The notes: generated by a model not told the origin, from the sequence alone. A stretch of DNA of 5,127 nucleotides from 2-01-FULL-51-21 sp964348955 (GCA_964348955.1 CAYGEN010000036.1:1-5127); one strand, 5' to 3'. Shown: positions 1 to 3,389, counted from the first letter of the stretch. A program made the numbers and translations.

Positions 1-30
1 ACCCTGTTTTGTTCCTATGATGAATTTCAT
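1..30 (-). CDS. rplC: 50S ribosomal protein L3, first 10 codons only (partial at window edge)
   Basis: The reverse complement of the first 30 bases reads ATG plus nine codons giving MKFIIGTKQG, which matches the start of bacterial ribosomal protein L3 (typically MK-x-I-x-G-x-K-x-G followed by MTQ). L3 is an early-assembly protein of the large subunit near the peptidyl transferase centre. The start is supported by a strong Shine-Dalgarno sequence six bases upstream, and by context: rplC is the gene expected after rpsJ in the S10 operon. Only ten residues are visible, so the call rests on this short match plus synteny. The gene continues beyond the left edge. Unusually, it does not follow rpsJ directly but lies almost 3 kb away behind its own promoter and leader. 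Confidence 0.8.
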   Translation of the reverse strand, partial: MKFIIGTKQG

Positions 31-36
31 ATTCAA

Positions 37-44
37 CCCCTCCC
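37..44 (-). promoter_or_regulatory. Ribosome binding site of rplC
   Basis: On the minus strand GGGAGGGG lies six bases before the ATG at 30-28. It is strongly purine-rich and complementary to the 16S rRNA 3' end, and it fixes the rplC start. Confidence 0.75.
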
Positions 45-80
45 TTGCTAAAGCTTCCGCAAAGTTTCGGATCGCCAAAG

Positions 81-101
81 AAAAATGCGCCTAATGGCGC
101 A
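81..101 (-). terminator. Terminator-like hairpin in the rplC leader (possible attenuator)
   Basis: On the minus strand TGCGCC-ATTA-GGCGCA (101 to 86) forms a perfect 6-bp GC-rich stem with a 4-base loop, followed at once by TTTTT (85-81). This is the form of an intrinsic terminator, but it lies between the putative rplC promoter (171-198) and the rplC start, so it could act as an attenuator. The leader segment AATGGC (minus strand, 123 to 118) could pair with GCCATT (98 to 93) and disrupt the stem; that pairing is speculative. The alternative reading is a simple terminator for transcription arriving from the accessory genes. Confidence 0.55.
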
Positions 102-124
102 AGCAGTGGGCTTGTGGGCCATTG

Positions 125-164
125 GTCCCGCCTTTCACGGGACGTAGCGACGCCAAATCGGCGT
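125..164 (-). promoter_or_regulatory. Structured 5' leader of rplC: two tandem hairpins
   Basis: Two small perfect hairpins lie just downstream of the expected transcription start. One has arms ACGCC/GGCGT (150-154 with 160-164, loop of 5). The other has arms GTCCCG/CGGGAC (125-130 with 138-143, loop of 7). With the terminator-like stem at 81-101 they make a leader of about 130 bases full of structure. Ribosomal-protein leaders often bind one of the operon's own products; I cannot match this one to a known leader family. Confidence 0.4.
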
Positions 165-170
165 AGAGAG

Positions 171-198
171 ATTATACATAAGCCCCTCAAAAGCGCAA
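171..198 (-). promoter_or_regulatory. Putative sigma-70-type promoter for rplC
   Basis: On the minus strand a perfect -10 box TATAAT (176 to 171), preceded directly by TG, lies 16 bases downstream of a weak -35 candidate TTGCGC (198 to 193). Transcription would start near 164, giving a leader of about 130 bases before rplC. The consensus -10 box and its position just upstream of an S10-operon gene cut off from its usual upstream neighbour support the call. The weak -35 element limits confidence. Confidence 0.55.
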
Positions 199-247
199 GA
201 AGTTGTATAAGGCCACCCAAGTTTGCACTCCATGCCCGATAAAGCCG

Positions 248-281
248 AAACACTCTTTTATCAAACACCGAGTGTTTGATA
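248..281. repeat. Inverted repeat with two alternative pairings
   Basis: TATCAAACAC (259-268) and GTGTTTGATA (272-281) form a perfect 10-bp stem with a 3-base loop. In addition AAACACTC (248-255) is perfectly complementary to GAGTGTTT (270-277), so the right arm can pair with either of two left partners. No T-run follows on either strand, so it is not an obvious terminator. Confidence 0.6.
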
Positions 282-458
282 GGGTAACTATCTCCGAACG
301 CATCCTGCTCGGGTAAAACAATATGAGAAACTGAAACGCAATCTGGCAAAGAAATACAAAAATGACCGACCCGCATATACCGCTAACAAAATAAAATTTG
401 TCCGCGCGACAATCAACCTCGCTAACAAAGCAACGAGAAAAGGAATCTGAAAAAAATA

Positions 459-476
459 GCGTACCGAGCGTACCGA
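459..476. repeat. Tandem 9-bp repeat
   Basis: Two head-to-tail exact copies of GCGTACCGA. The hexamer GCGTAC also occurs at the tips of the long palindromes at 1141-1182 and 1287-1319, suggesting a shared origin of these elements. Confidence 0.6.
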
Positions 477-488
477 ACAAAGGACTGC

Positions 489-526
489 CGTATGAATAAC
501 TCTGCTATAGCAGAGTTATTCATACG
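489..526. repeat. 38-bp perfect palindrome, copy A of a paired element
   Basis: The sequence is self-complementary over its whole 38 bases, centred on CTATAG at 505-510. It shares its layout with the palindrome at 1141-1182: CGTAYGAATAA, three variable bases, TGCTATAGCA, three compensating bases, TTATTCRTACG. The side facing the PaaX/Cas2-like gene extends the likeness to ACGCTCG (524-530). It lies just after that gene's stop codon (minus strand), so its RNA would form a long 3' hairpin, but no T-run follows. It could be a REP-like or MITE-like palindrome, an operator, or a transcript-stabilising hairpin. Confidence 0.85.
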
Positions 527-543
527 CTCGCTTTCATCATTTT

Positions 544-1134
544 TTATTTATTGAGATTGAAGTGTTTGCGGAGCGCAAAATCATTTTCTATAGCATCAGC
601 AATAATATAGAGAATGTCTTTCTCAACGCCGTACTCGATTTTTAGTAGCGCGATAAGGTCTTCGCAATCATAGGGATATACCCAGACACTATCCTGCATT
701 CGTTCAAAACCAAACTCAATTAAATGCATCCGCACAATTTCGCGAAGTCTTTTACGCCGCTCCGGAATATCAAACATGAGCATGCGCCACTTCCCGTCCC
801 ATCGTTTCGGTCGCCGGGGTGCCAATCTCCCTTCTCCGAGCAATGCTGCGTATTTCTCACCCTTTGGCGTAAGGGTGATGCTTTTCTGTTTCCCAATTCC
901 CTCGACTCTGATGTACCCGCGCTCAATGAGCCGTTTGAGTGATTTATTAATTCCGTACTTCTTCTGTCGCGGATTGATGAGCCCAAATCTCCCCAGAGCT
1001 TGCAGAACATTCGGGGCCATGAGTGCCACGGAAAGTACCCCTACCGCGGCAAGGGTCGTAATAATTGCAGAGTTAATGCGGGTTCGCCGAACCTCCCGGC
1101 TAATCTTTTGCTCTATTTTACCCACACACCACAT
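544..1134 (-). CDS. PaaX-like/Cas2-like protein with N-terminal membrane helix and winged helix
   Basis: A 196-residue protein. A basic N-terminus (residues 5-20) precedes a hydrophobic stretch at about 22-45 that could be a membrane helix. Residues about 55-100 (SLKRLIERGYIRVEG...ITLTPKGEKYA) look like a winged-helix DNA-binding domain. Residues about 112-196 (WDGKWRMLMFDIPERRKRLRE...DSVWVYPY) look like the ferredoxin-like fold shared by the PaaX C-terminus and Cas2 nucleases. D122 in MFDIPE lies where Cas2 carries its catalytic Asp. Such proteins are common in CPR genomes, often annotated as PaaX-family regulator or Cas2. There is no CRISPR array or other cas gene here, so a role in spacer acquisition is unlikely; membrane-associated regulation or nucleic-acid processing is inferred. 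The ATG at 1134 overlaps a TATAAT box, so the true start may be GTG at 1125 (three codons shorter). The gene is bracketed by related palindromes. Confidence 0.85.
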   Translation of the reverse strand: MWCVGKIEQKISREVRRTRINSAIITTLAAVGVLSVALMAPNVLQALGRFGLINPRQKKYGINKSLKRLIERGYIRVEGIGKQKSITLTPKGEKYAALLGEGRLAPRRPKRWDGKWRMLMFDIPERRKRLREIVRMHLIEFGFERMQDSVWVYPYDCEDLIALLKIEYGVEKDILYIIADAIENDFALRKHFNLNK

Positions 1135-1138
1135 TATA
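1133..1138 (-). promoter_or_regulatory. -10 box of the PaaX/Cas2-like gene; probably leaderless
   Basis: A perfect TATAAT on the minus strand overlaps the first two bases of the ATG at 1134-1132. Transcription would start near 1126, so that ATG would not be in the transcript. The fourth codon, GTG at 1125-1123, would lie at the very 5' end and could serve as a leaderless start. The -35 region falls in the palindrome at 1141-1182 and shows no good hexamer, so the palindrome could be an operator or activator site. Confidence 0.5.
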
Positions 1139-1140
1139 CG

Positions 1141-1182
1141 AGCGTACGAATAAATATGCTATAGCATATTTATTCGTACGCT
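1141..1182. repeat. 42-bp perfect palindrome, copy B of a paired element
   Basis: Self-complementary over all 42 bases, centred on CTATAG at 1159-1164. It follows the same scheme as 489-526 but with GCGTACGAATAA tips and ATA/TAT instead of CTC/GAG beside the core, so variable bases have changed in matching pairs. It occupies the upstream promoter region of the PaaX/Cas2-like gene. Its gene-facing side reads CGAGCGTACGAATAA (1139-1153), an inverted copy with one mismatch of TTATTCATACGCTCG at 516-530. Confidence 0.85.
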
Positions 1183-1286
1183 TTAGTACTTTAGTATCAG
1201 AGGCTACAAGAACTATTGGAGCTATTGGTGGGTAGGATGCAATGCAACTTGCAACTGTGGTTTAAGTGTTGAATTCTCATGCAACC

Positions 1287-1319
1287 TGCGTACCAGAACG
1301 CTCCGCGTTCTGGTACGCA
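1287..1319. repeat. 33-bp perfect inverted repeat (15-bp arms)
   Basis: TGCGTACCAGAACGC (1287-1301) and GCGTTCTGGTACGCA (1305-1319) pair perfectly around the loop TCC. The arms begin with the GCGTAC tip seen in the palindrome at 1141-1182, but the core differs. No T-run follows on either strand, so it does not look like an intrinsic terminator. Confidence 0.8.
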
Positions 1320-1333
1320 AAGGATCCATTCAT

Positions 1334-1386
1334 CCCCGCACTCGCAACGGGCTATTAGGCAAGTGCGACGCTCTGCTCGTGCGGGG
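1334..1386. repeat. Long-range inverted repeat, possible RNA stem
   Basis: CCCCGCAC (1334-1341) is perfectly complementary to GTGCGGGG (1379-1386). Directly inside, TCGCA (1342-1346) pairs with TGCGA (1364-1368), extending the helix on one side. The enclosed 37 bases could form a branched structure. This may be part of a small structured RNA; there is no family match I can name. Confidence 0.5.
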
Positions 1387-1399
1387 TTCTCTGGTAATG

Positions 1400-1429
1400 A
1401 AAAAGCCCGACACCAATTGGTGCCAGGCT
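1400..1429 (-). terminator. Intrinsic terminator downstream of the XRE/sigma4 gene
   Basis: On the minus strand AGCCTGGCACC (1429-1419) and GGTGTCGGGCT (1414-1404) form an 11-position stem with two mismatches around AATT, followed by TTTTT (1404-1400). It lies about 100 bases beyond the stop at 1531 and would end that transcript before the PaaX/Cas2-like gene. Confidence 0.65.
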
Positions 1430-1456
1430 CCCGTTTGAGGCTATTCGGGTGAGCCT
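1425..1456 (-). promoter_or_regulatory. Alternative hairpin that shares an arm with the terminator at 1400-1429
   Basis: AGGCTC (1425-1430) pairs perfectly with GAGCCT (1451-1456), and CC (1431-1432) with GG (1448-1449) extends the stem after a one-base bulge. The bases 1425-1429 also form the upstream arm of the terminator stem, so the two structures exclude each other when transcribed on the minus strand. That is the layout of attenuators and riboswitches. GCTCCC (1427-1432) can also pair with GGGAGC (1468-1473). Confidence 0.4.
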
Positions 1457-1505
1457 GATAGTTTTTAGGGAGCGGCGCACAAGCGCGTGACCCCTTCTGT
1501 TGCCA

Positions 1506-1524
1506 AGTCGGATATCAGCCGACT
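1506..1524. repeat. Small inverted repeat just after the XRE/sigma4 stop codon
   Basis: AGTCGG (1506-1511) and CCGACT (1519-1524) form a perfect 6-bp stem around ATATCAG, six bases past the stop codon of the minus-strand gene. No T-run follows. Confidence 0.5.
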
Positions 1525-1530
1525 CCGCTC

Positions 1531-2220
1531 TCATCTCTGCTTGTCTCTGCCTGCGTCGAGCACCTCCTCGTCAAATGCCAGTTCGGTACAATAGATATCA
1601 AAGAGCGTTGGAGCTTTCGTCCGCCCCGAACCAACGATCTCGAGAAGAAGTTTGGAGCGGGATGGGTATCTGAGCTTTCGAAGCGCACTCGCTTCAATGT
1701 TGCGAATGCGTTCTCTGCTCACCTCAAACTGTTCTGCCACCTCCTCCAAGGTATGCTCCTCCACCACTCCGAGACCGAAACGCAACCGAAGCACCCGTTC
1801 CTCCTGCGGCGTGAGTGTGTTGAGAACCTTCTCGACGGCAGAATGCAGTTGACGCGCACTCATGATCGCTTCGGGAGAATGCCCCCCGCTACGATTCACC
1901 AGCAGACCACGGACTTCCTCGAAACTGACCTCAAAAGAGCCGCGATTGCTTTTGAGCTTCATCTCCTCCTGCTCGGCGGTAAACAAATCTTCTGGAAGTC
2001 GATGGAGCACTTCGACCATCCGAAGAACTACCGGCCGCCATTCGCCGCGCCCGTTGCGCGGAGAAAGCTTGAGGTTAACAATGAGTCCGACAAGCCCCTG
2101 CTGACGCCCGGACCCCATGCGCCGGCAGAGCTCTGCGATGTTGGAAATACCGTTCTCTAACATAGCAGTGAGGATTAGGTTGTTGCGAACCCTCACCTCA
2201 ACCTTGTATTCCTTTGGCAT
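1531..2220 (-). CDS. XRE-type HTH / sigma-70 region 4 hybrid transcription regulator (phage-type)
   Basis: A 229-residue protein from the ATG at 2220, chosen because GGAGGGAGGAG lies just upstream and the longer frame to 2307 would translate through the promoter. Residues about 10-85 (NNLILTAMLENG...IAELCRRMG...QGLVGLIVNLKLSPRNGRGEW...LPEDLF) resemble the N-terminal helix-turn-helix of phage-type sigma-like regulators. Residues about 115-195 are a clear sigma-70 region 4: TLTPQEERVLRLRFGLG, TLEEVAEQFEVSRERIRNIEASALRKLRYPSRS; the HTH that reads -35 boxes is at about 157-183. Regions 1 to 3 are absent, so it could not melt a -10 element as a stand-alone sigma factor. It probably binds promoter DNA and the RNA polymerase beta flap as a regulator (inference). 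The last 30 residues are an acidic tail of unknown role. It lies within the rpsJ-rplC gap and has its own promoter and terminator. Confidence 0.88.
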   Translation of the reverse strand: MPKEYKVEVRVRNNLILTAMLENGISNIAELCRRMGSGRQQGLVGLIVNLKLSPRNGRGEWRPVVLRMVEVLHRLPEDLFTAEQEEMKLKSNRGSFEVSFEEVRGLLVNRSGGHSPEAIMSARQLHSAVEKVLNTLTPQEERVLRLRFGLGVVEEHTLEEVAEQFEVSRERIRNIEASALRKLRYPSRSKLLLEIVGSGRTKAPTLFDIYCTELAFDEEVLDAGRDKQR

Positions 2221-2224
2221 AATA

Positions 2225-2235
2225 CTCCTCCCTCC
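2225..2235 (-). promoter_or_regulatory. Ribosome binding site deciding the XRE/sigma4 start
   Basis: GGAGGGAGGAG on the minus strand ends four bases before the ATG at 2220. It is the best Shine-Dalgarno sequence in the window with a correctly placed start, and sets the start at 2220 rather than 2307. Confidence 0.8.
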
Positions 2236-2258
2236 GCTGGAATTGACTTCTAAATAAA

Positions 2259-2286
2259 AGGATATCGTAATTATCCATTTTGTCAA
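2259..2286 (-). promoter_or_regulatory. Promoter of the XRE/sigma4 gene
   Basis: On the minus strand a perfect -35 box TTGACA (2286-2281) is followed after 16 bases by TATCCT (2264-2259), four of six matches to TATAAT. Transcription would start near 2252, leaving a leader of about 30 bases that carries the ribosome binding site. It lies just downstream of the terminator at 2302-2341, so this gene is an independent unit. Confidence 0.65.
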
Positions 2287-2301
2287 TACCTCTCTCTGGA
2301 C

Positions 2302-2341
2302 AAGCACGAAAAAGCTCTCAGTTGAGGGCTTTTTCGTGCTT
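2302..2341. terminator. Strong bidirectional intrinsic terminator
   Basis: Bases 2302-2319 pair with 2324-2341 through 18 positions (one G-U) around the 4-base loop AGTT. The inner GC stem is flanked by AAAAA on one side and TTTTT on the other, so it works as a terminator in either direction. It ends the hicBA/rpsJ-side transcription on the minus strand and may be the ancestral terminator behind rpsJ, since it follows the displaced rpsJ end at 2370-2431. Confidence 0.8.
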
Positions 2342-2369
2342 CTGCGTTTAGTCCGCGACTGTCGGCTAT

Positions 2370-2431
2370 CTATATCATCTTTACATCAATGCTGACGCCG
2401 GAAGGGAGATTGAGGTTCGTGAGTGCTTTAA
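2370..2431 (-). pseudogene. Detached second copy of the rpsJ 3' end
   Basis: This reads, in frame, KALTNLNLPSGVSIDVKMI and TAG, matching the last residues of the intact S10 (E instead of the first K). The 43 bases 2366-2408 are identical to 2990-3032, including four bases beyond the stop. Further inside, differences at 2409, 2418 and 2424 are all silent third-codon-position changes (AAT/AAC, ACG/ACA, GCA/GCC), then the similarity ends near 2431. It has no start and is joined to the 3' end of hicA. The silent pattern means the two copies diverged while both coded for S10, which points to copies from two lineages rather than a recent slip duplication. It looks like the displaced end left by integration into rpsJ. 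Confidence 0.85.
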
Positions 2432-2434
2432 AAT

Positions 2435-2656
2435 TTACAGTTTGAGAAATTTTTGGACTGTAAGGCCAGCTTGCTTGAGTATGCCCGCGATAGCTTTCCT
2501 GCCAAGGTCGCCCGGGTGAATCGGAATGGTCACAGTCCGTTTTGTGATAGGGTGCCACAATTTTGCATGACTCCCACGCTGATGGATGAGAACAAAACCC
2601 GCTCGAAGAAGTTTCCGTACTACAATTCGCGCAGAAAGAATTGGAACGATACTCAT
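2435..2656 (-). CDS. hicA: HicA-family toxin (mRNA interferase)
   Basis: A 73-residue protein of the HicA/YcfA family, whose members are small double-stranded-RNA-binding-fold ribonucleases that cleave mRNA and tmRNA. Visible signature: VVRKLLRAGFVLIHQRGSHAKLWHP, with the catalytic His of the GSH motif at residue 30, then TVTIPIHPGDLGRKAIAGILKQAGL, the usual second half with the conserved basic residue and Leu-rich helix. Full length for the family, so probably active. Its ATG overlaps the hicB stop (ATGA, 4 bases), which suggests translational coupling, with the antitoxin made first. The stop lies three bases from the duplicated rpsJ end. Identification is confident; targets are unknown. Confidence 0.92.
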   Translation of the reverse strand: MSIVPILSARIVVRKLLRAGFVLIHQRGSHAKLWHPITKRTVTIPIHPGDLGRKAIAGILKQAGLTVQKFLKL

Positions 2657-2907
2657 GCAACTCTCGCGCGCGCTTTCGATACAAAACGAACTCTGCCACT
2701 TTTCTCGGCACGTGAGAGCACATCTCCCTCAATGGCAACTTCAATCGCTTCCACAGCCATTCGCTTTGCATGGGTAAGTGTGGTACCGCCCGTTATCACT
2801 TCTGGTAAACGCGGCACAGATACGAAATACCCTTTCCCGTCTCGCTCAAGCAGAATCTCAAAAAGACCATATCGAGTTTTTACCGTATTTTTTTGCTTTG
2901 CCACCAT
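2653..2907 (-). CDS. hicB: HicB-family antitoxin
   Basis: An 84-residue protein from the ATG at 2907. Residues about 12-62 (YGLFEILLERDGKGYFVSVPRLPEVITGGTTLTHAKRMAVEAIEVAIEGD) show the HicB N-terminal fold: a strand carrying GYFVSVPxLP, the G-x-T-x-x-A turn and a following helix. In HicB this partial RNase H-like domain blocks the HicA active site. No separate DNA-binding domain (HTH or ribbon-helix-helix) follows; the C-terminus is a short basic tail (RVRFVSKARARVA). Autoregulation, if any, would have to use that tail. A longer frame to 2970 is open but would translate through the promoter and terminator. The order is antitoxin then toxin, the reverse of E. coli hicAB but common elsewhere. 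Confidence 0.9.
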   Translation of the reverse strand: MVAKQKNTVKTRYGLFEILLERDGKGYFVSVPRLPEVITGGTTLTHAKRMAVEAIEVAIEGDVLSRAEKSGRVRFVSKARARVA

Positions 2908-2915
2908 ATACGCAC

Positions 2916-2924
2916 AGTATAACA
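2916..2924 (-). promoter_or_regulatory. Extended -10 promoter of hicBA, probably leaderless
   Basis: TGTTATACT on the minus strand fits the extended -10 pattern TGnTATAAT with one mismatch. Only eight bases separate it from the hicB ATG at 2907, so transcription would start at or within two bases of the ATG. No Shine-Dalgarno sequence is present, which fits a leaderless mRNA. Confidence 0.6.
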
Positions 2925-2930
2925 TGTGGC

Positions 2931-2962
2931 ACAAAAAATCTCCCGCACGGGAGATTTTTTGT
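2931..2962. terminator. Perfect hairpin terminator between rpsJ and hicB
   Basis: Bases 2931-2945 and 2948-2962 are perfectly complementary (15 bp) around CA. The GC core CTCCCG/CGGGAG is flanked by six A and six T, so it can terminate in either direction. It should end the tuf-rpsJ transcript and insulate the hicBA promoter that follows within seven bases. Confidence 0.85.
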
Positions 2963-2980
2963 GGAGTCATTGTGGAGTCA
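2961..2980. repeat. Short direct repeat next to rpsJ end
   Basis: GTGGAGTCA occurs twice (2961-2969 and 2972-2980) with an 11-base period, between the terminator and the rpsJ 3' end. It lies at the expected boundary of the hicBA cassette and could be part of an integration arm site or a small slip duplication. Confidence 0.5.
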
Positions 2981-2993
2981 CTTGGCTCCCTAT

Positions 2994-3389
2994 CTATATC
3001 ATCTTTACATCAATGCTGACGCCGGAAGGGAGGTTGAGGTTTGTGAGGGCCTCAATGACCTTCGGAGAGGGGTTGAGGATATCAATGAGCCGCCGATGCA
3101 CCCGCATCTCAAACTGCTCTCGCGCATCTTTGTAAATGAAGGTGGAGCGATTCACCGTGTATTTTTTGATTTCCGTCGGGAGCGGCACCGGTCCGAGAAT
3201 GGTCGCGTCGTAGCGAAGCGCCGTGTCCATAATCTGCTTCACGGACATGTCAAGAATTTTGTGCTCGTAGGCGCGAACGCGAATGCGCAAGCGCTGTACG
3301 ACTTCGGGCGCGACCTTCTTGGAAGCGCGCTTGCGCTTCGGTGCCGCCTTCTCTTCCGTGCTTTTTTCTGCTTTGGGTTTTGCAGGCAT
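2994..3389 (-). CDS. rpsJ: 30S ribosomal protein S10 (NusE)
   Basis: A 131-residue S10. The core from about residue 30 (VQRLRIRVRAYEHKILD...TILGPVPLPTEIKKYTVNRSTFIYKDAREQFEMRVHRRLIDILNPSPKVIEAL...LPSGVSIDVKM) carries the family landmarks, including GPxPLPT and the REQFE-R-H-RLIDI segment. S10 sits in the 30S head and, as NusE, joins transcription antitermination. It is longer than the usual ~102-105 residues because of a Lys/Ala/Pro-rich N-terminal tail of about 28 residues with no internal start codon to remove it. No good Shine-Dalgarno is seen, so initiation may be leaderless-like or by coupling with tuf, 73 bases upstream. Its last codons are duplicated at 2370-2431. The expected next gene, rplC, is displaced by about 2.96 kb. 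Confidence 0.96.
   Translation of the reverse strand: MPAKPKAEKSTEEKAAPKRKRASKKVAPEVVQRLRIRVRAYEHKILDMSVKQIMDTALRYDATILGPVPLPTEIKKYTVNRSTFIYKDAREQFEMRVHRRLIDILNPSPKVIEALTNLNLPSGVSIDVKMI

Larger units (their letters stand above)
199..488. other. Gene-free stretch between the PaaX/Cas2-like gene and the rplC promoter
   Basis: I see no convincing gene here. A 97-codon minus-strand frame at 187-480 starts only with TTG, has no ribosome binding site, and reads as a Phe/Cys-rich chain without a recognisable family. The stretch holds a hairpin at 259-281 and a tandem 9-bp repeat GCGTACCGA (459-467 and 468-476) near the palindrome at 489-526. It may be decayed accessory DNA. Confidence 0.5.
1183..1530. 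other. Gene-free, hairpin-rich stretch downstream of the XRE/sigma4 gene
   Basis: No open frame here looks like a protein. The stretch has short direct repeats (CTATTGG twice near 1213-1226; GCAACTTGCAACT near 1242) and at least five inverted repeats, listed separately (1287-1319, 1334-1386, 1400-1429, 1425-1456, 1506-1524). Such density could mean a structured RNA on the minus strand or a graveyard of mobile palindromes. I do not recognise any known RNA (no tRNA, tmRNA, SRP RNA or RNase P signatures). Confidence 0.5.

Noticed and set aside
187..480. 97-codon minus-strand open frame, hydrophobic and Phe/Cys-rich
   Set aside because: Starts only with TTG, has no ribosome binding site, contains a long inverted repeat, and shows no family likeness. 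Probably chance in AT-rich intergenic DNA.
489..1319. CRISPR array suggested by repeated palindromes near a Cas2-like gene
   Set aside because: The repeats differ in core and length, are irregularly spaced by hundreds of bases, and there are no spacers or other cas genes.
1183..1530. tRNA, tmRNA or SRP RNA in the hairpin-rich stretch
   Set aside because: No cloverleaf, TPsiC-loop, CCA end or GNRA-tetraloop SRP signature could be found; only unassigned stems remain.
2221..2307. N-terminal extension of the XRE/sigma4 protein by 29 residues
   Set aside because: It would translate across a TTGACA/TATCCT promoter and a strong ribosome binding site placed for the ATG at 2220.
2370..2771. 133-codon minus-strand frame ending in the S10-like tail
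   Set aside because: It overlaps hicA and hicB out of frame. Only its last 19 codons, the duplicated rpsJ end, are meaningful; the rest is a shadow.
2908..2970. N-terminal extension of HicB by 21 residues
   Set aside because: It would run through the terminator 2931-2962 and the promoter 2916-2924; the family fold begins after the ATG at 2907.
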